This document shows, in pieces, positions 22,226 to 33,600 of a DNA stretch of 64,000 nucleotides. This stretch comes from Ectocarpus siliculosus (taxonomy: Eukaryota; Sar; Phaeophyceae; Ectocarpales; Ectocarpaceae). The DNA lies in NCBI GenBank assembly GCA_000310025.1, contig FN649726.1:2092546-2156545 (forward strand), read 5' to 3'. A program made the position numbers and the translations under genes. Every line of letters begins with the position of its first letter. The first letter of the stretch is position 1. Under the pieces are notes generated by a model. That model worked only from the letters and a program-made list of their open reading frames with translations, made no database searches and was not told the DNA's origin.

Positions 22226-25200
22226 ATGGGGGGCACAATCTCCACGCTGGTCTTCCAGCCCCCGCCGGCGACCTTTCTGCACAACAAGAAGCACTTCTGG
22301 CTGCAGACGCGGAATCAGCACCGTATTCCTGTGTTTCACGTCGAACGAAGGTGTGTGCGGTGTGCCGAAGCTGGTTGGTCTGCTGCATTCCGGCCAAACC
22401 GTTGGTTTGCTGCATTCCGGCCAAACCGGAACTTCACGTTTGTAGCGGGTAGATGATGGACATGACACGAGGGGCGAAATTCCCGCTGCGAAGATGGGAC
22501 AGAGGAAGGAGTGCATGGACAACCCGCACAACGCTTGGCAGGTGCCATGCCGTTCTCTCTGTCTCCTCTGTCCCCTCACCTCTCACCCGTCAGGTAATGT
22601 GTTGGCGTGGAGTTTGTGTGGTATATAACGTCTCGTTGGGTGTGTGCCTTTGGGGAGTTAACAAGGCGGACGTTGATCATGTTGCGACTGCTGTTTCCAC
22701 GACGCCGGGTTGGTGCGGTTCCGTATTGACACACGGGAGTGTTTTTTCTGCTGCCCCGGGGCATGTGGTGGCCGTGTGGCCTTACAGCACCCGCCTGCTC
22801 CGCTAGAGTTTGCTGGGCGGGATATGCACACTGTACCACGACACTCGAACTAGACGCGTGGTGCCTGATGCTCCCGCCCTCTGGACAAGACAGCAACGGT
22901 CGGTGTTTACTTCCCCTGTCGATGGGCAAGAGTTCGGAACTGTATTTGGCACCACCAGAGTACCGTGTAAGTCGTCGTTTCCACATCGACCAACTGCATC
23001 ATAGTGCGCTGCCGCGCACACCTTTTGCAGAAACGGAGGAGAAAAAGCAAAACTCCCATTCATATGCATACCCGCGGCGTGAACGCTAGCATCAGTTTTA
23101 TGGACGAACTCTGCTGTGGGCTCTACAGTAGCTTGAAGTTGTGTGTAGTGGTGCGCCTGTACAACGGCCAAAAGGAACATGGCCGGTGAAGCGGTGAAGC
23201 CCGAGCTGGGTAACCCTGTATAAAAGGGCGGTAACCATGTATAAGGCCGGTCAAGTCGCGTGACATAGATGGAATACTCAAGCTGTGTCTGTCAAACTCT
23301 AATGTCTGCCGGGTACCCAATACATGGCGGGCCAAATCCTTGGGCACTAAAATACACCATGGTACACGCTTTCCTTTGTAACAGGGGCGACTGCTGCTGG
23401 ATCATTCAGACTTTGGCGGTGCAGCCACGCCTAACCAGGCCGACGTGAGATGTGGCGGTAGGATGCATCCACACAAACGAAAGTGCACTCGTCGTCCCAT
23501 GTATGCACGCATTAGGGCTTTAGCTACAACCGGGGACTAGGATCACCCCCTGAAAAAGAAAAGGGACAGGGAACAGGGAACTCGGGATTCTCCTGTGATT
23601 GGCCGACCCGATCCCGCACAAAATAGCTTTTCCTGGACATTACGAAACAGGGTTCAACATTTTGGTCCCGCCGCACGAACATTTTAAAACCAACAGTAAA
23701 TGTTGAACCGTTCCTTATGGAACGTTCATCCATGGCAAAGGGCAAAGAGCACCAAGGCTCCTGAAAATGTTCTGGTTCAGGGTGTGTAGTGAGATGGATG
23801 TGTGTGAAACAACTCGGGCAATGCCGCTGCCACGGGTGCCTGCTGCCGGTTCAAGCAACATCGGTGCTCCTACCACCATCATCATCGCGTTCCTCGCGTA
23901 CAAAAAAAAAAATCACGGGTGCAGTTGTTCTGGCGAGGAACGATTGCCACAAATATTGGAAGTTGCCGTTGATCGCAACCCCAGAACAAAACCTTCCACA
24001 AAGAAACGCTCGAGGTTGCAGGTTTGCACGACGAGTACCGCAGGTCTAACTGATGACTTGTGTTTTGCGGAGAACGTGTGGTCGTGAACGGCTGCCATAT
24101 ACACCTATGCACACTTGCTCCTTGGTAGAGCAGGCCAGGCGGGGGAGGTATGTTGCCGATGCCGGCGCTACCACCCACGTGTTCGCAAACTCTGAAGGGT
24201 TCGTTCGTTACGAGGAATGTGATCGATGTGTGCGCGTCGCCGCCGGCGAAACCTTCCCTATCGTAGGGTACGGCGACGTAACGGTAACCCTCAGCTCGCG
24301 CGACGGGACCACCGACCTGCTGTTAATTCGTAGGTCCAGGAGGTTGTGAATGAATATTGGTGGCCGTGGTGATCCCTATAATACCTCTCTAAAGATTAGC
24401 GGTGGCAATAGACGCAACAGTGTCAAAGGCATCCGTAACACTCACAGGATCCACTGCAGCAAACATGCTGTGCGTGCCGATATCCCGAAATGTTGACGGT
24501 CTTGAGACTCGAGAAGAGAAAAACAGGACTTTTGTGCACCCACTTTTTTACCCACCTAACCAACCACATCACCCCTGTCTCCCCCCCCTCCTTGTTTTTG
24601 ATCGTGGTGGTGCCTGCGGCGGCGATGGTTGTGGTGGAGCCGCAGCTCGCAGATTACGATTTTGTTTAGCCACGGGAACGCTGAAGGTGAGGGACTTGAT
24701 ATTTTAAGCCTTGCGTGACCCCTGTTCAACTGCTGTTGGTCTCGGTGACGTCAGGTGTGGTTTCTCAGCGACACCAAATGTCGACTCTGCCCGATTTCTC
24801 TTACCGCGTGATGAAAGAGGTTTGCGAGCACGTACAGTGGATAGTAGGGTCTCGCCAATATCCCTCGGACAAGACGTACCGCTCGAGTGCTTTAGCGATA
24901 TACTTTTTCCCAGGGTGTACCTTTCGCGTCCACGCGTGCCGTTCTCTAGTTGCTGGTCTGTGGCCGTGCAAAATAGGAACAGTTTGTCCGTCTTCGTTTC
25001 TGAGTATCTTTGGACCAGTGTAGACTTTGCAGCACTGTTCCGCAACAGCACGAATGACGCGTTGTTTTCGGCGGAAATTGTACCCCTTAAGAAGCGTGGA
25101 GGTGCCCCGAAACATTCCACGGCCTCCAAACACGCCTTAAACTACAGCAGTAGAACTGTTTTGGCCACGAGAGCAAGGGTGTCCTTTGTGCGGTTTGAAC

Positions 25201-28200
25201 AGCATGTGTTGTATGTGTGTAGTGAGGCTTCGTTGTATGCTCAGGTTGGAGTGTGTATGCGGGGACCGCCCCAGAGGTGGTTCGGAGATCGGAACAGTTG
25301 ACATGCCGCTGCTGCTATTAACCTCCCTTGCCTGCCATCGCCCGCCCGAACCCTAATCTCGACCCTACCCCCTACCCGTGCTTGGTTGTTTGCGGTGTGA
25401 CGGACAGACCTCGGCTTGATCTACGAGTGGTTCTACGACTTCAGCCGACAACTGAATGTGCGTAGTCTCATATGTCGATGCCGCCGTCCGAGGAAGTTTA
25501 GCACGACGAATTTGCTCCTCTCCTTTACCCTACACAGCTGCGAGGCCTTTATTTCGGGCTGGATGTCATCATCGTGTGGAAGGTCGTGGTATTCTCTTCG
25601 AATTGGACAGTAGTAGCGTGTCATCATCGAAATCCGTTTCCATTATTTAGAGTTGTATCGTGTCACCGTTGGCGCCCGACCTCTTCCCGCGGCCCGCCCG
25701 TCTGGGGGGGGCGCTCAACAGAAAACGTTGTTGTTGGGGCCGTTTTTTGGTCCCTGCTAGGGCTGGGGTCTTGAGCCTTTTCGTAGGTCAGCCGCGGTCG
25801 ATGTTGCTAGGGAAGCAAAGAGGGAAAGAGGGATGCCACGGGCGGTGGAGAATTGTGTGTCGTTCTCCTCAACAAGGTACTCCGAATCCGGAGACTGGAC
25901 CCTGTCGTGAACCATCCTCCGCGACCCTCTTATCGGTAGGGGGCCCCGCGGAATCAAGAGGCGTGCCCTCGACTTTTCTCTCTCTCTGTTTGAAACGATG
26001 CCATCTTGTCATTGGTCCAGCCGGTTGTGTAGCGCGGTCGATGCCCATCATTTGAGAAAAGCATGCACACGGCAGCAAGTTCGACGCATGTGTGGAGGAG
26101 GACCGGTGTAGAATATGTGTTGTTTTTTTTTCTTCGTTTTTTGTGATTGTGTCTCATGATGGCAGCAAACTCGCGCGGCCTGTTCGGCATATATATGTAC
26201 GTGGTCCGCTGATTTGTCTTTTTGCTCGGGTCGGTCGGGCGGGCGGGCGGGCGGCGGCAGGTGAACGTGTTAGCGTACGAGTACTCGGGGTACGGGAAGA
26301 GCGAGGGGACCGTGTCTGAGGACAACTGCTACGCCGACATCCGCGCCGCGTACGACTACCTGACCACGCAGAAGAAGACGCCTCCAAAGCAGATCGTGCT
26401 GTGAGTGCGTTGATACGGCAGAGATAGAGGTGCAACCCTAAAATAGGGTTCGGTGTCCGTAGCGCGCTTTGGTCGTGTCGTTTTCGTCCAGTTTGTGGTG
26501 TTGGTGTTGGGGTGGACGCCGGAGTAGATTGAATCGACGGTTATGCGCTATCCAGTGTTGTTGTCAACAGGCAGCAGACATCTGGAGGCAGCCATGCTAT
26601 TAGGTTGTGCTGTCATATCGTTTCCCTCTTTTTTGAATCCCGCTGTGCGACAGTTTTTTCCAACTCTGTTGTTACCACCCTTTTCTTGTCGTATTGGCGA
26701 GACAATCGACCCTCTTTTTTCTGATGATCTCATGACGGCAACGCACGCCGCCATTTTTTCCGCGTCCAATGTGCCGGCCCTTTTCGCGATGGATGCCAGG
26801 TACGGGCGGTCACTGGGGAGCGGCCCGACGTGCCAGCTAGCGCAGGAGCTGGCCGCGGCCGGCGTGGAGTTGGGGGGCGTGATGCTACAGAGCCCCCTGG
26901 CCTCCGCCTTTCGAGTCGCGTTCAACTTCCGCTTCACGATGCCGGGGGACATGTTTCCCAACATCGACAGGGTCAAGGGGGTGGCGTGCCCGATGTTCAT
27001 CATCCACGGGACTAGGTGCGGCCGCTGTCTTCTTTTTTCTTTTTTTTTGCTTTTGAGAGTGTCCTTCAAGCAGACGGTGCTGCTTCACGTGTGTTCTTCT
27101 TTCGTCTCCCTCACGCGTGCTGTGATTTTTTTGTGTGCCGATGTTGCATTGCATGACTGGTACAACAACGCTCTGGTGTGTTGAAATTGCCTGTAATGCA
27201 CTTGAATGATCGTATACCCCTGTCCATGGAGTTTGCCTTTGCTCCGTGCCTCTCTGCGGTGAAAAGCTTTTGCCTTTCATACGCTCGACTCCCGATCAGG
27301 ATTCGTCACGGTTGAGAAAGCCGATCGATCGCATTCAACTGGTTTGAGCAGATGACTACGTATTGTCTTGTGTTGAATTGGTGTCCCAATCAGCGGTGGA
27401 TACCTTTTCCCATCCCCTTGGGTCCTGGTCGCCAGTAGTCTCTCGTGGCCATTGTAAAATATATCCATACTTTGATGAAAGACTTGAAGACATCGTCTTT
27501 TGATACCTTCAGCATCATCTTGCGTGGTAGAACACATTCTGATACTTTACACCGAACACCGACCACGACCAGGGATGAGGTAGTACCGTTCTGGCACGGC
27601 CAAGAACTGTTCCTCGGAACGCCGACGAAATGGCGGGCAAAACCCTTCTGGGTCGACGGCGCGGGGCACAACAACATCGAGGCGTTGCTGAGGTAATTTG
27701 TGTTGCGCTGTTGGCACCCATGCACTGCAATGAGTGGAGCTCTGCGTGGATGATTGTACGATGTTGTACCGTGTTTTAGGCCTTGCTGACAGTAAAGGCA
27801 GGTTCAGCATTTTATTATCCATGTGTGCGTTTTTGCGTGTTCTGTTTCAAGGTGACACGTCCGTTCTGGCTGCCTTGTGCTGCACCGGCAGTGGAGTGTT
27901 GGTTGTATAGTATGAGTGAACACATGGTAGGATATGAAGCAAGATTAGTCTCTAGGTTGCTCGCGACAAATGAAGAGCTAGCGATGTGACCGCAAGCATT
28001 TATGATCGCTAGCGATAGCGCACGCTCGATCGATCTACAGTCCCCCCGATGGGTTGATGATTCTGAATTGTTGCCCCCCCCCCCGCCTGTTTTTGCCGTG
28101 TACATCCCGCCAACTTGTTGGTTCTCTTCCTGCGTTGGTGTGACCTTGTTTTCGGTTGCAGGGAAATTTTTGGCATGGTGGCGACCTGTGCGTGTCGCCC

Positions 28201-28383
28201 CGGTTTGTTTGTTGACCTTCCTGATCGTTTTTGTGGCGCCGTCGCTGCTGTTGCGGTCGTTGTCGTTGTCGTTGTCGACGGTGCGCACGCAGGGAGGACG
28301 GGACGCTGTTCGAGCGGATGAACGATTTTCTGGACAAGTGGGTCAGGAACGACCTCTCCGCCGACTTCAGCAGCGCCAGCTAG
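22226..28383 (+). CDS. ABHD17-like alpha/beta-hydrolase
   Basis: Serine hydrolase of the ABHD17/FAM108 type; animal members remove palmitate from membrane proteins. Seven exons: 22226-22350, 24646-24686, 25408-25457, 26261-26400, 26800-27015, 27573-27692, 28293-28383; 260 residues, all phases match. The oxyanion-hole motif is ILFSHGNAED (~47-56). The nucleophile is Ser123 in YGRSLGSGP. The triad is completed by Asp192 in HGTRDEVVP and His223 in DGAGHNNIE. LAYEYSGYGKSEG is also family-typical. The N-terminus MGGTIS fits a myristoylation signal (Gly2, Ser6), as in plant members, instead of the Cys cluster of animal ABHD17. Membrane-anchored action is therefore likely. The acceptor of exon 2 is chosen at 24646 because it alone restores frame after the phase-2 first exon; a nearby AG at 24651-24652 would not. 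Intron 1 is 2.3 kb and hosts a retrotransposon relic. Confidence 0.93.
22374..22427 (+). repeat. 27-bp tandem duplication
   Basis: Two copies of a 27-base unit (GTTGGTYTGCTGCATTCCGG plus CCAAACC) differ at one base. They start 24 bases after the first exon of the hydrolase gene, just inside intron 1. Confidence 0.95.
24137..24349 (+). mobile_element. Ty1/copia-like Gag-Pol relic (protease core)
   Basis: Open frame with YVADAGATTHVFANSEGF, a version of the copia protease signature D-S/A-G-A-T-x-H, followed by VRVAAGETFPIVGYGDVTV, which matches the usual spacing of the downstream strand (V..G.....GxGxV). It ends at a stop at 24347-24349 with no integrase, reverse transcriptase or LTR nearby, so it is a short fragment. 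It sits in intron 1 of the hydrolase gene, same strand. DAG rather than the usual DSG is a variation seen in related elements; activity is not implied. Confidence 0.7.
25778..25812 (+). repeat. SINE-like repeat family B, deleted copy
   Basis: TTTTCGTAGGTCAGCCGCGG then TCGATGTTGCT; matches 9789-9835 with the middle GTTAGCG missing. Located in the hydrolase gene, intron 3. Confidence 0.4.
26003..26056 (+). repeat. SINE-like repeat family B copy
   Basis: CATTGGTCCAGCCGGTTGTG then TAGCGCGGTCGATGCCCATC, matching 3042-3085 and 9789-9835 with small insertions. Lies about 200 bases before exon 4 of the hydrolase, in intron 3. Confidence 0.5.
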
Positions 28384-30619
28384 TATGCGTAGGTCTCCGA
28401 AGGCTGCAGTGCACAGCTGTCAAGCCAAGGGGAAACTTGAGACGCTCATTGGGGAACCGACGCTCGTAAAGCCAAGACTTTCGGGCGGAGAAACGCTAGC
28501 TAGAGACAAGCTGGCGAAGGCTACATTTTTTTTGTTGTATCAATGGAGAACCTTGTATGGCTTCTGGGTTGGGTGTCGGGTGGTGAGCGTACAGTACTGT
28601 GTACGGGGCTTGTTTTGGGGTTTGGGCCGGTGGGCATGGGCGAGGGTACCGACAAGGAACACGGCAAAAGGGGGGCAATAGTAACCAAAATACGTTTGTA
28701 CATTACTCAAGAAGGCTGGGATTCGTTATTTTTTTTGTGAAGGGGCAAGGGACCGGACGCGTCAGGACGCGCGGCGCAGCTATGCAAACGAGTTTTTGAG
28801 GCGCACTTTGGTTCGGGCGGCCTCCGGCGGCTGGATCTGTACGGCGCTCCGAGATGGAAATGTTGGCAACGGTTGCGTGCGTTGTGCCGCACCGCGCTGG
28901 GTGTTATTTTAATATCGGCATTTTTAGGAATAGGCTACCGGTTTTGTGTTTCTGGTTCTTGTTGGTGGTCTCTCAGTATCCTTGGTATTGCAGACGGGTA
29001 CGTGTCGGAACGGTTCATGAGCGAGAAAATATCAGATGGAACGCAGAGGGGAGCTAACGCGTGTGGCAGGGTGGCCGGCGACGAGAAAGGTTGTAGATAA
29101 TTTGCAGCACAGGGATGGGAGATATTTGCACTCAGGGCGGTCAGCATACGAAATACACACGTTGAGTGGCGAGAGCGTGTTCAGTGTTTTTTACAGCGGT
29201 TGGGGGCTAAAACTAGTTTAGATTAGATTATTTAATCTTCTCATCATGCAGGGGCGCAGCTTAAGTAAAGTGTTGGCGAGGTATGCATGCTGTCCAATCC
29301 CCACCATCAGTGGTTTGTTCCAATATGTGGAAGAAAGCTCCCACGCCCTTGACGGGGTCTTCAACGTGTACCGTTTTCCGTCGCCGTCGTTCTTGGTGTA
29401 TGTACCACTGTAGTGCGTTTGTCGAAGGTATCGACACGACGTAGGTGATGTACCAATGGCTTCATTTTCAAACAATATCCTATCTTGGGGCTCTCATGCA
29501 TGTGGCAGTGTTCAGGGGAAACAACAGACTTGACACATTGTCGACCAGAGGTCGCGGAGAGCAGAGAGAGATTCGGGCTTTCCACGTGCGACCGGGAAAA
29601 TCTTACGTGCTACAGTAGTCTTCGCCTACACCAAAGCTTAAACACGAGAGGCATGTACGCCAGCGTTTGAAGTTCTGAAGTAGGATTCGAAGAGAGGCCA
29701 TCGCCATCCCAAGAAACTCCACCGGGGTAGTACATTCCAAGCTCACCATCAATGCTAAATAAGCGAGGCAACATCGGCAAACCACTTTAGACTACCCTGT
29801 CTTTCTCGTTCGTACACGACAACAACGACACGATGGTCACTACTGTGCGAGCTGTACTTTGTTCACTCGCCCTCTCTTGCGAGCACATCAATAGGGTAAT
29901 ACCACCACCACCACCACCACACCACTAGCCATCTTCGGGACCGAGAACGTTTTTTTCCCCTCGCTTGGCGAAGACGAAACGAGAAACGATCTGCGAACCG
30001 ATTCTCTACCATGACACTGACGCCAAATTATCTTCACGCAAATCGTCTACTGCATTTTCACTGGCGACCCCCGCCGGCCACCGCCATCACCCCCGACCTC
30101 AGCCTCGCCCTTTCGACGTATTATTCCCCCCTTTCCTGCTGCTGTTCGTCGGTTGTGGCGCTGGGCTCGCTTGTAATCGGTCCAAGGGCCGATGATAACG
30201 GTGGAGATGTAGCCGTTTATCTAGGCTTTCGTGCTTGGTATCGTCTAGAGCATCGTTGAATAACGATCGCGGCGCGAGTCATCCGCCTACCCACGACACG
30301 TAGCAGTCGAGAGAAGTCCAGTACGCGAGCAGGGACCAGCACGAGTTAGCCGCGAGCCGGGGACAAGGCTAGACGAAGAGCACTGTTCGTGGATATGGGT
30401 CTCACACACTTATTCTATTATGCAGGTGACAACCTACCACTCTATTTTATCTCCAGAGGAATCGGGCGAAATATTGAGCAAGCCCCCCTAAGAACTGGCT
30501 CACGGTCTACGGACGACAATCGTGTAAATGAGGAGAGCTGAACTTCACCCGGGCTACGGGCGTTTGAAAAAAAAAAATCAAAAACCACTGTAGCACAGAC
30601 GCTGAGAGAGTTCTGTCTC
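28384..30619. other. Spacer between convergent genes, no supported gene
   Basis: Both neighbours end here, so their 3' UTRs must lie at the edges. Frames at 29361-29585 (minus) and 29965-30259 (plus) have no recognisable domain. A short AT-rich palindromic stretch (TAGATTAGATTATTTAATC) lies near 29218. A small (ACC)n run is near 29900. Confidence 0.5.
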
Positions 30620-33600
30620 TCACTTGATTTCCGCGTCTTCGTCTTCGTCGTCGCGGACGGCGGCAGACGGTGTCATTCGACGTCGGGCCAGCCTCCACAG
30701 ATCGTTCGTCATTCGGCGGACGTCGTCGTCGAAGCACTTGCCACCGCCAAGACGAGCACACGAGTCCACACCGCGCACTATCTCTTCCGCAGCGCGGTCG
30801 ATCAGCTCAGTGATCGACCGCAAGAATTGCAAACGCCCGTTCGTCAGCGTAGTAGGCGACGGCGAAGAAGAAGGTTGTTGCGGCCTTCTCGTAGCCGTGA
30901 TCGAGATCTTTCCTTCGCCGCCCTTCTCAGGTTGTTGACAACCGGGCTCGGAAGTCTCGCCCTCGGACAGCTTGGCACCGTCGCCGTTGTCGCTGTCACC
31001 GCCGCCACGGCCTTCACCGTTCCTCGAAACGAGTAGGAAGGTGCAGTACGCTTCCGCCACGAGTCGAGAATAGCAGTCCTCGTCGTTGCTTCGTTCCCCA
31101 CCGTTCCCATCCCACTCACCACTGCGCGGGCGATCAATAACACTACCACCACTCGAGTTTTCCTCGTCATGGCTGAGATTCTGACCGACGAGCTCGAAGA
31201 TGTCAGGGTGGGACAGCAGAGACGCCGTCGCAGATGAAGCAAGCGCTCCGAGAAGCCCCGCGGGGAGGACAAGGGGTCGTCGGAGAGAGGGATCATGCCG
31301 ATCATGGGTGAGACAGGCCAGAAGACTCCCACTCCCGTCGTCACCACCAATGACCGTACTCGTTTTCCCTTCTTGTCCACGCGCCATGTTCAACGCTTCC
31401 ATCTCACCCAGGTGGTCTACTAAGCTCTGCCAAACGGTGGAGGCGGGGGGAGGGCGTGAGCATTTCTTGCTTTTCCCTCCGTCATATCAACGTTGCTATG
31501 GGGGTACGCGTTCGAGTAGCCTCGCGTGGCGGACACATTCCACCTACCTCAAGCGTGCCCGAGAAAACCATCGTCAACCGTTCCGCGAACGCTCCATCAC
31601 TTAGCCCAGCCAATGGATTATCATCGTGCAGGCTGCTGAGGGCTTCCAGGCATTCCTGAGTATAGAACGAAAAGACGAAAGTGGAGATAAATGCGTTATT
31701 GGTGGAGCTTGTGAGTCCACACGGCAGCTTCCTTGAGTTTCGAGTGTTCTCCAACAACGTCATGGTCCCGTCCCGCCACAAGCTGCCTGCGGAAGACGCC
31801 AATGCTACAGAGCAGGTGAACGATCTTCGCCATCTTGACACGTGGTATTGAACACATCATACAACTCTTCCTGTACGTGTTCAAGTTTCATTGAGAATTC
31901 TGTAAGGCCTGAGGTACACACACACACACACCTGAGCCATCTCCAACACCACAGACACAGTCTCTTCAGCAACCCTCTTCGTCGTCCCGCCTCCCCGCCT
32001 CTCGTCGTCTTCCGTGGCGCCACCACCACAACCAGTCCCCGCAGCAGCAGCAGCAGTAGCCCCCCTTTCACCGTCACCGTGGACACCATCCAATAAACTC
32101 CTAGCCACGGATCGAACGGCCAAGATCGAGCTTGTGCGCGCGCGTACCGCCCCGGCCATCCTACGGGTGGCCAGGGCCAGCTTCGTCTTGGTTCTCAGCG
32201 CACAGTCGAAAGACGCCGGGTCGGGTGGAGTAATCATTCGTTTACTCGATGACGGTGACGTCGGTAACGTCGACGACAAGATGCTGCGGTAGCCTCTGTT
32301 GAAAGCGGCAAGTGTGGCGACCGCCGGAGAAAAGAGAGCCCGGCCGACGGCTCTACGCACGACGCGACGGGTCGCTGCTGTCGCCACCAGAGAGGTGAAC
32401 GCGCCCCATAAGCTATATACTGCACCACTCGTTCCAGCTCCTTGCCACAGCTGCTGGCGAGGTGGCTCCTCGGCTGAAGGGTTGTGCTTTGCACCGGCCG
32501 CAGGTGTCATGGAAGGCAAAACTACGCCTTCTAACGATGATTCTGTGGCACTTTCCTTTCCGGTGTGATCCTGCTCCTGCTGCTGTTGCAGGACGAGCTG
32601 GCGTCTGCTCGGGCGGCAACGCCAAGCCCCCTGCAGCACTCCCGCCGCGCCCTGGCGCGCCATGTCCTCCTCCCGAGCAATTTGCCTCTTCTTCAGAGCT
32701 TGCTGACGACCCTGGTGACCCCGGAACAACCTCTGGATATCCTCGCACGACGCACTGCGCTCCTCAAGGCTGTCGTTCATGCCCGTGAAAGAGTTGAGCC
32801 ATCCAAATAGCACGAACGGCACAACATTGTCGCGCATCACTACGTCAGGTGAGTACCCGCTGTCGTCAGCTAAACGTGTTTCTTGACATCCACACTGCGC
32901 ACCTACGCGTTTCTCTAGTCATCCACAACTAGGGGCAATCACACTTCGGGTGCGAGCCTTAGAACCAAACACCGAACTCTTGACCAGACACTGCCGCGGT
33001 CTTCATTTCACCCGCTTCCCACCCGTCATTGCTTCATCAAAGTACAAACCTCTTGCGAGCAAGCTCATTCGCCGCCGAACGTCCCCTCCGCCCTCTCTCA
33101 ACCCGCTGGATCTCGACCGCCGCCCGCTCTACCTTCCCCCGCACCCGCCGCCCCGCCGCCCCTCGCGCCAACGCCTGTATCCGAGTCGCCGCTATTCGGT
33201 GGATCTCAGGCTCCCACCGGACCTTGAGGTCATCTCGGACGCGACGCCTTCGGCGGAGTCGTCGCGCCAAGCACGCGCGAGCGATCCAGGTGCGAATGGC
33301 GGAGGCTGCTAGAACGTGGCGATTGATTGCCTCGCGCGCACGGGTGCGGCGTTCCTTGGCGACAGCGTCGGCAGAAGTACGCACTTCCTGAGTCGGAGGG
33401 ACGGGGATGGGGGGGGGCACTCAAGACATGTTTCGACCGCACATCGCTCATCCCGGCAAAGGCCGGGACGGAGGAGCAGCCGGAAGCTTGCTGACCATTC
33501 TCTCATAGCACCAATCGCGAAGCGCCGTCACGTGTTTGTGCAATCTCCATCTCATTGAGAACCGTTTTATGCGAGGCGGACCGATACACCTCTTGTGTAC

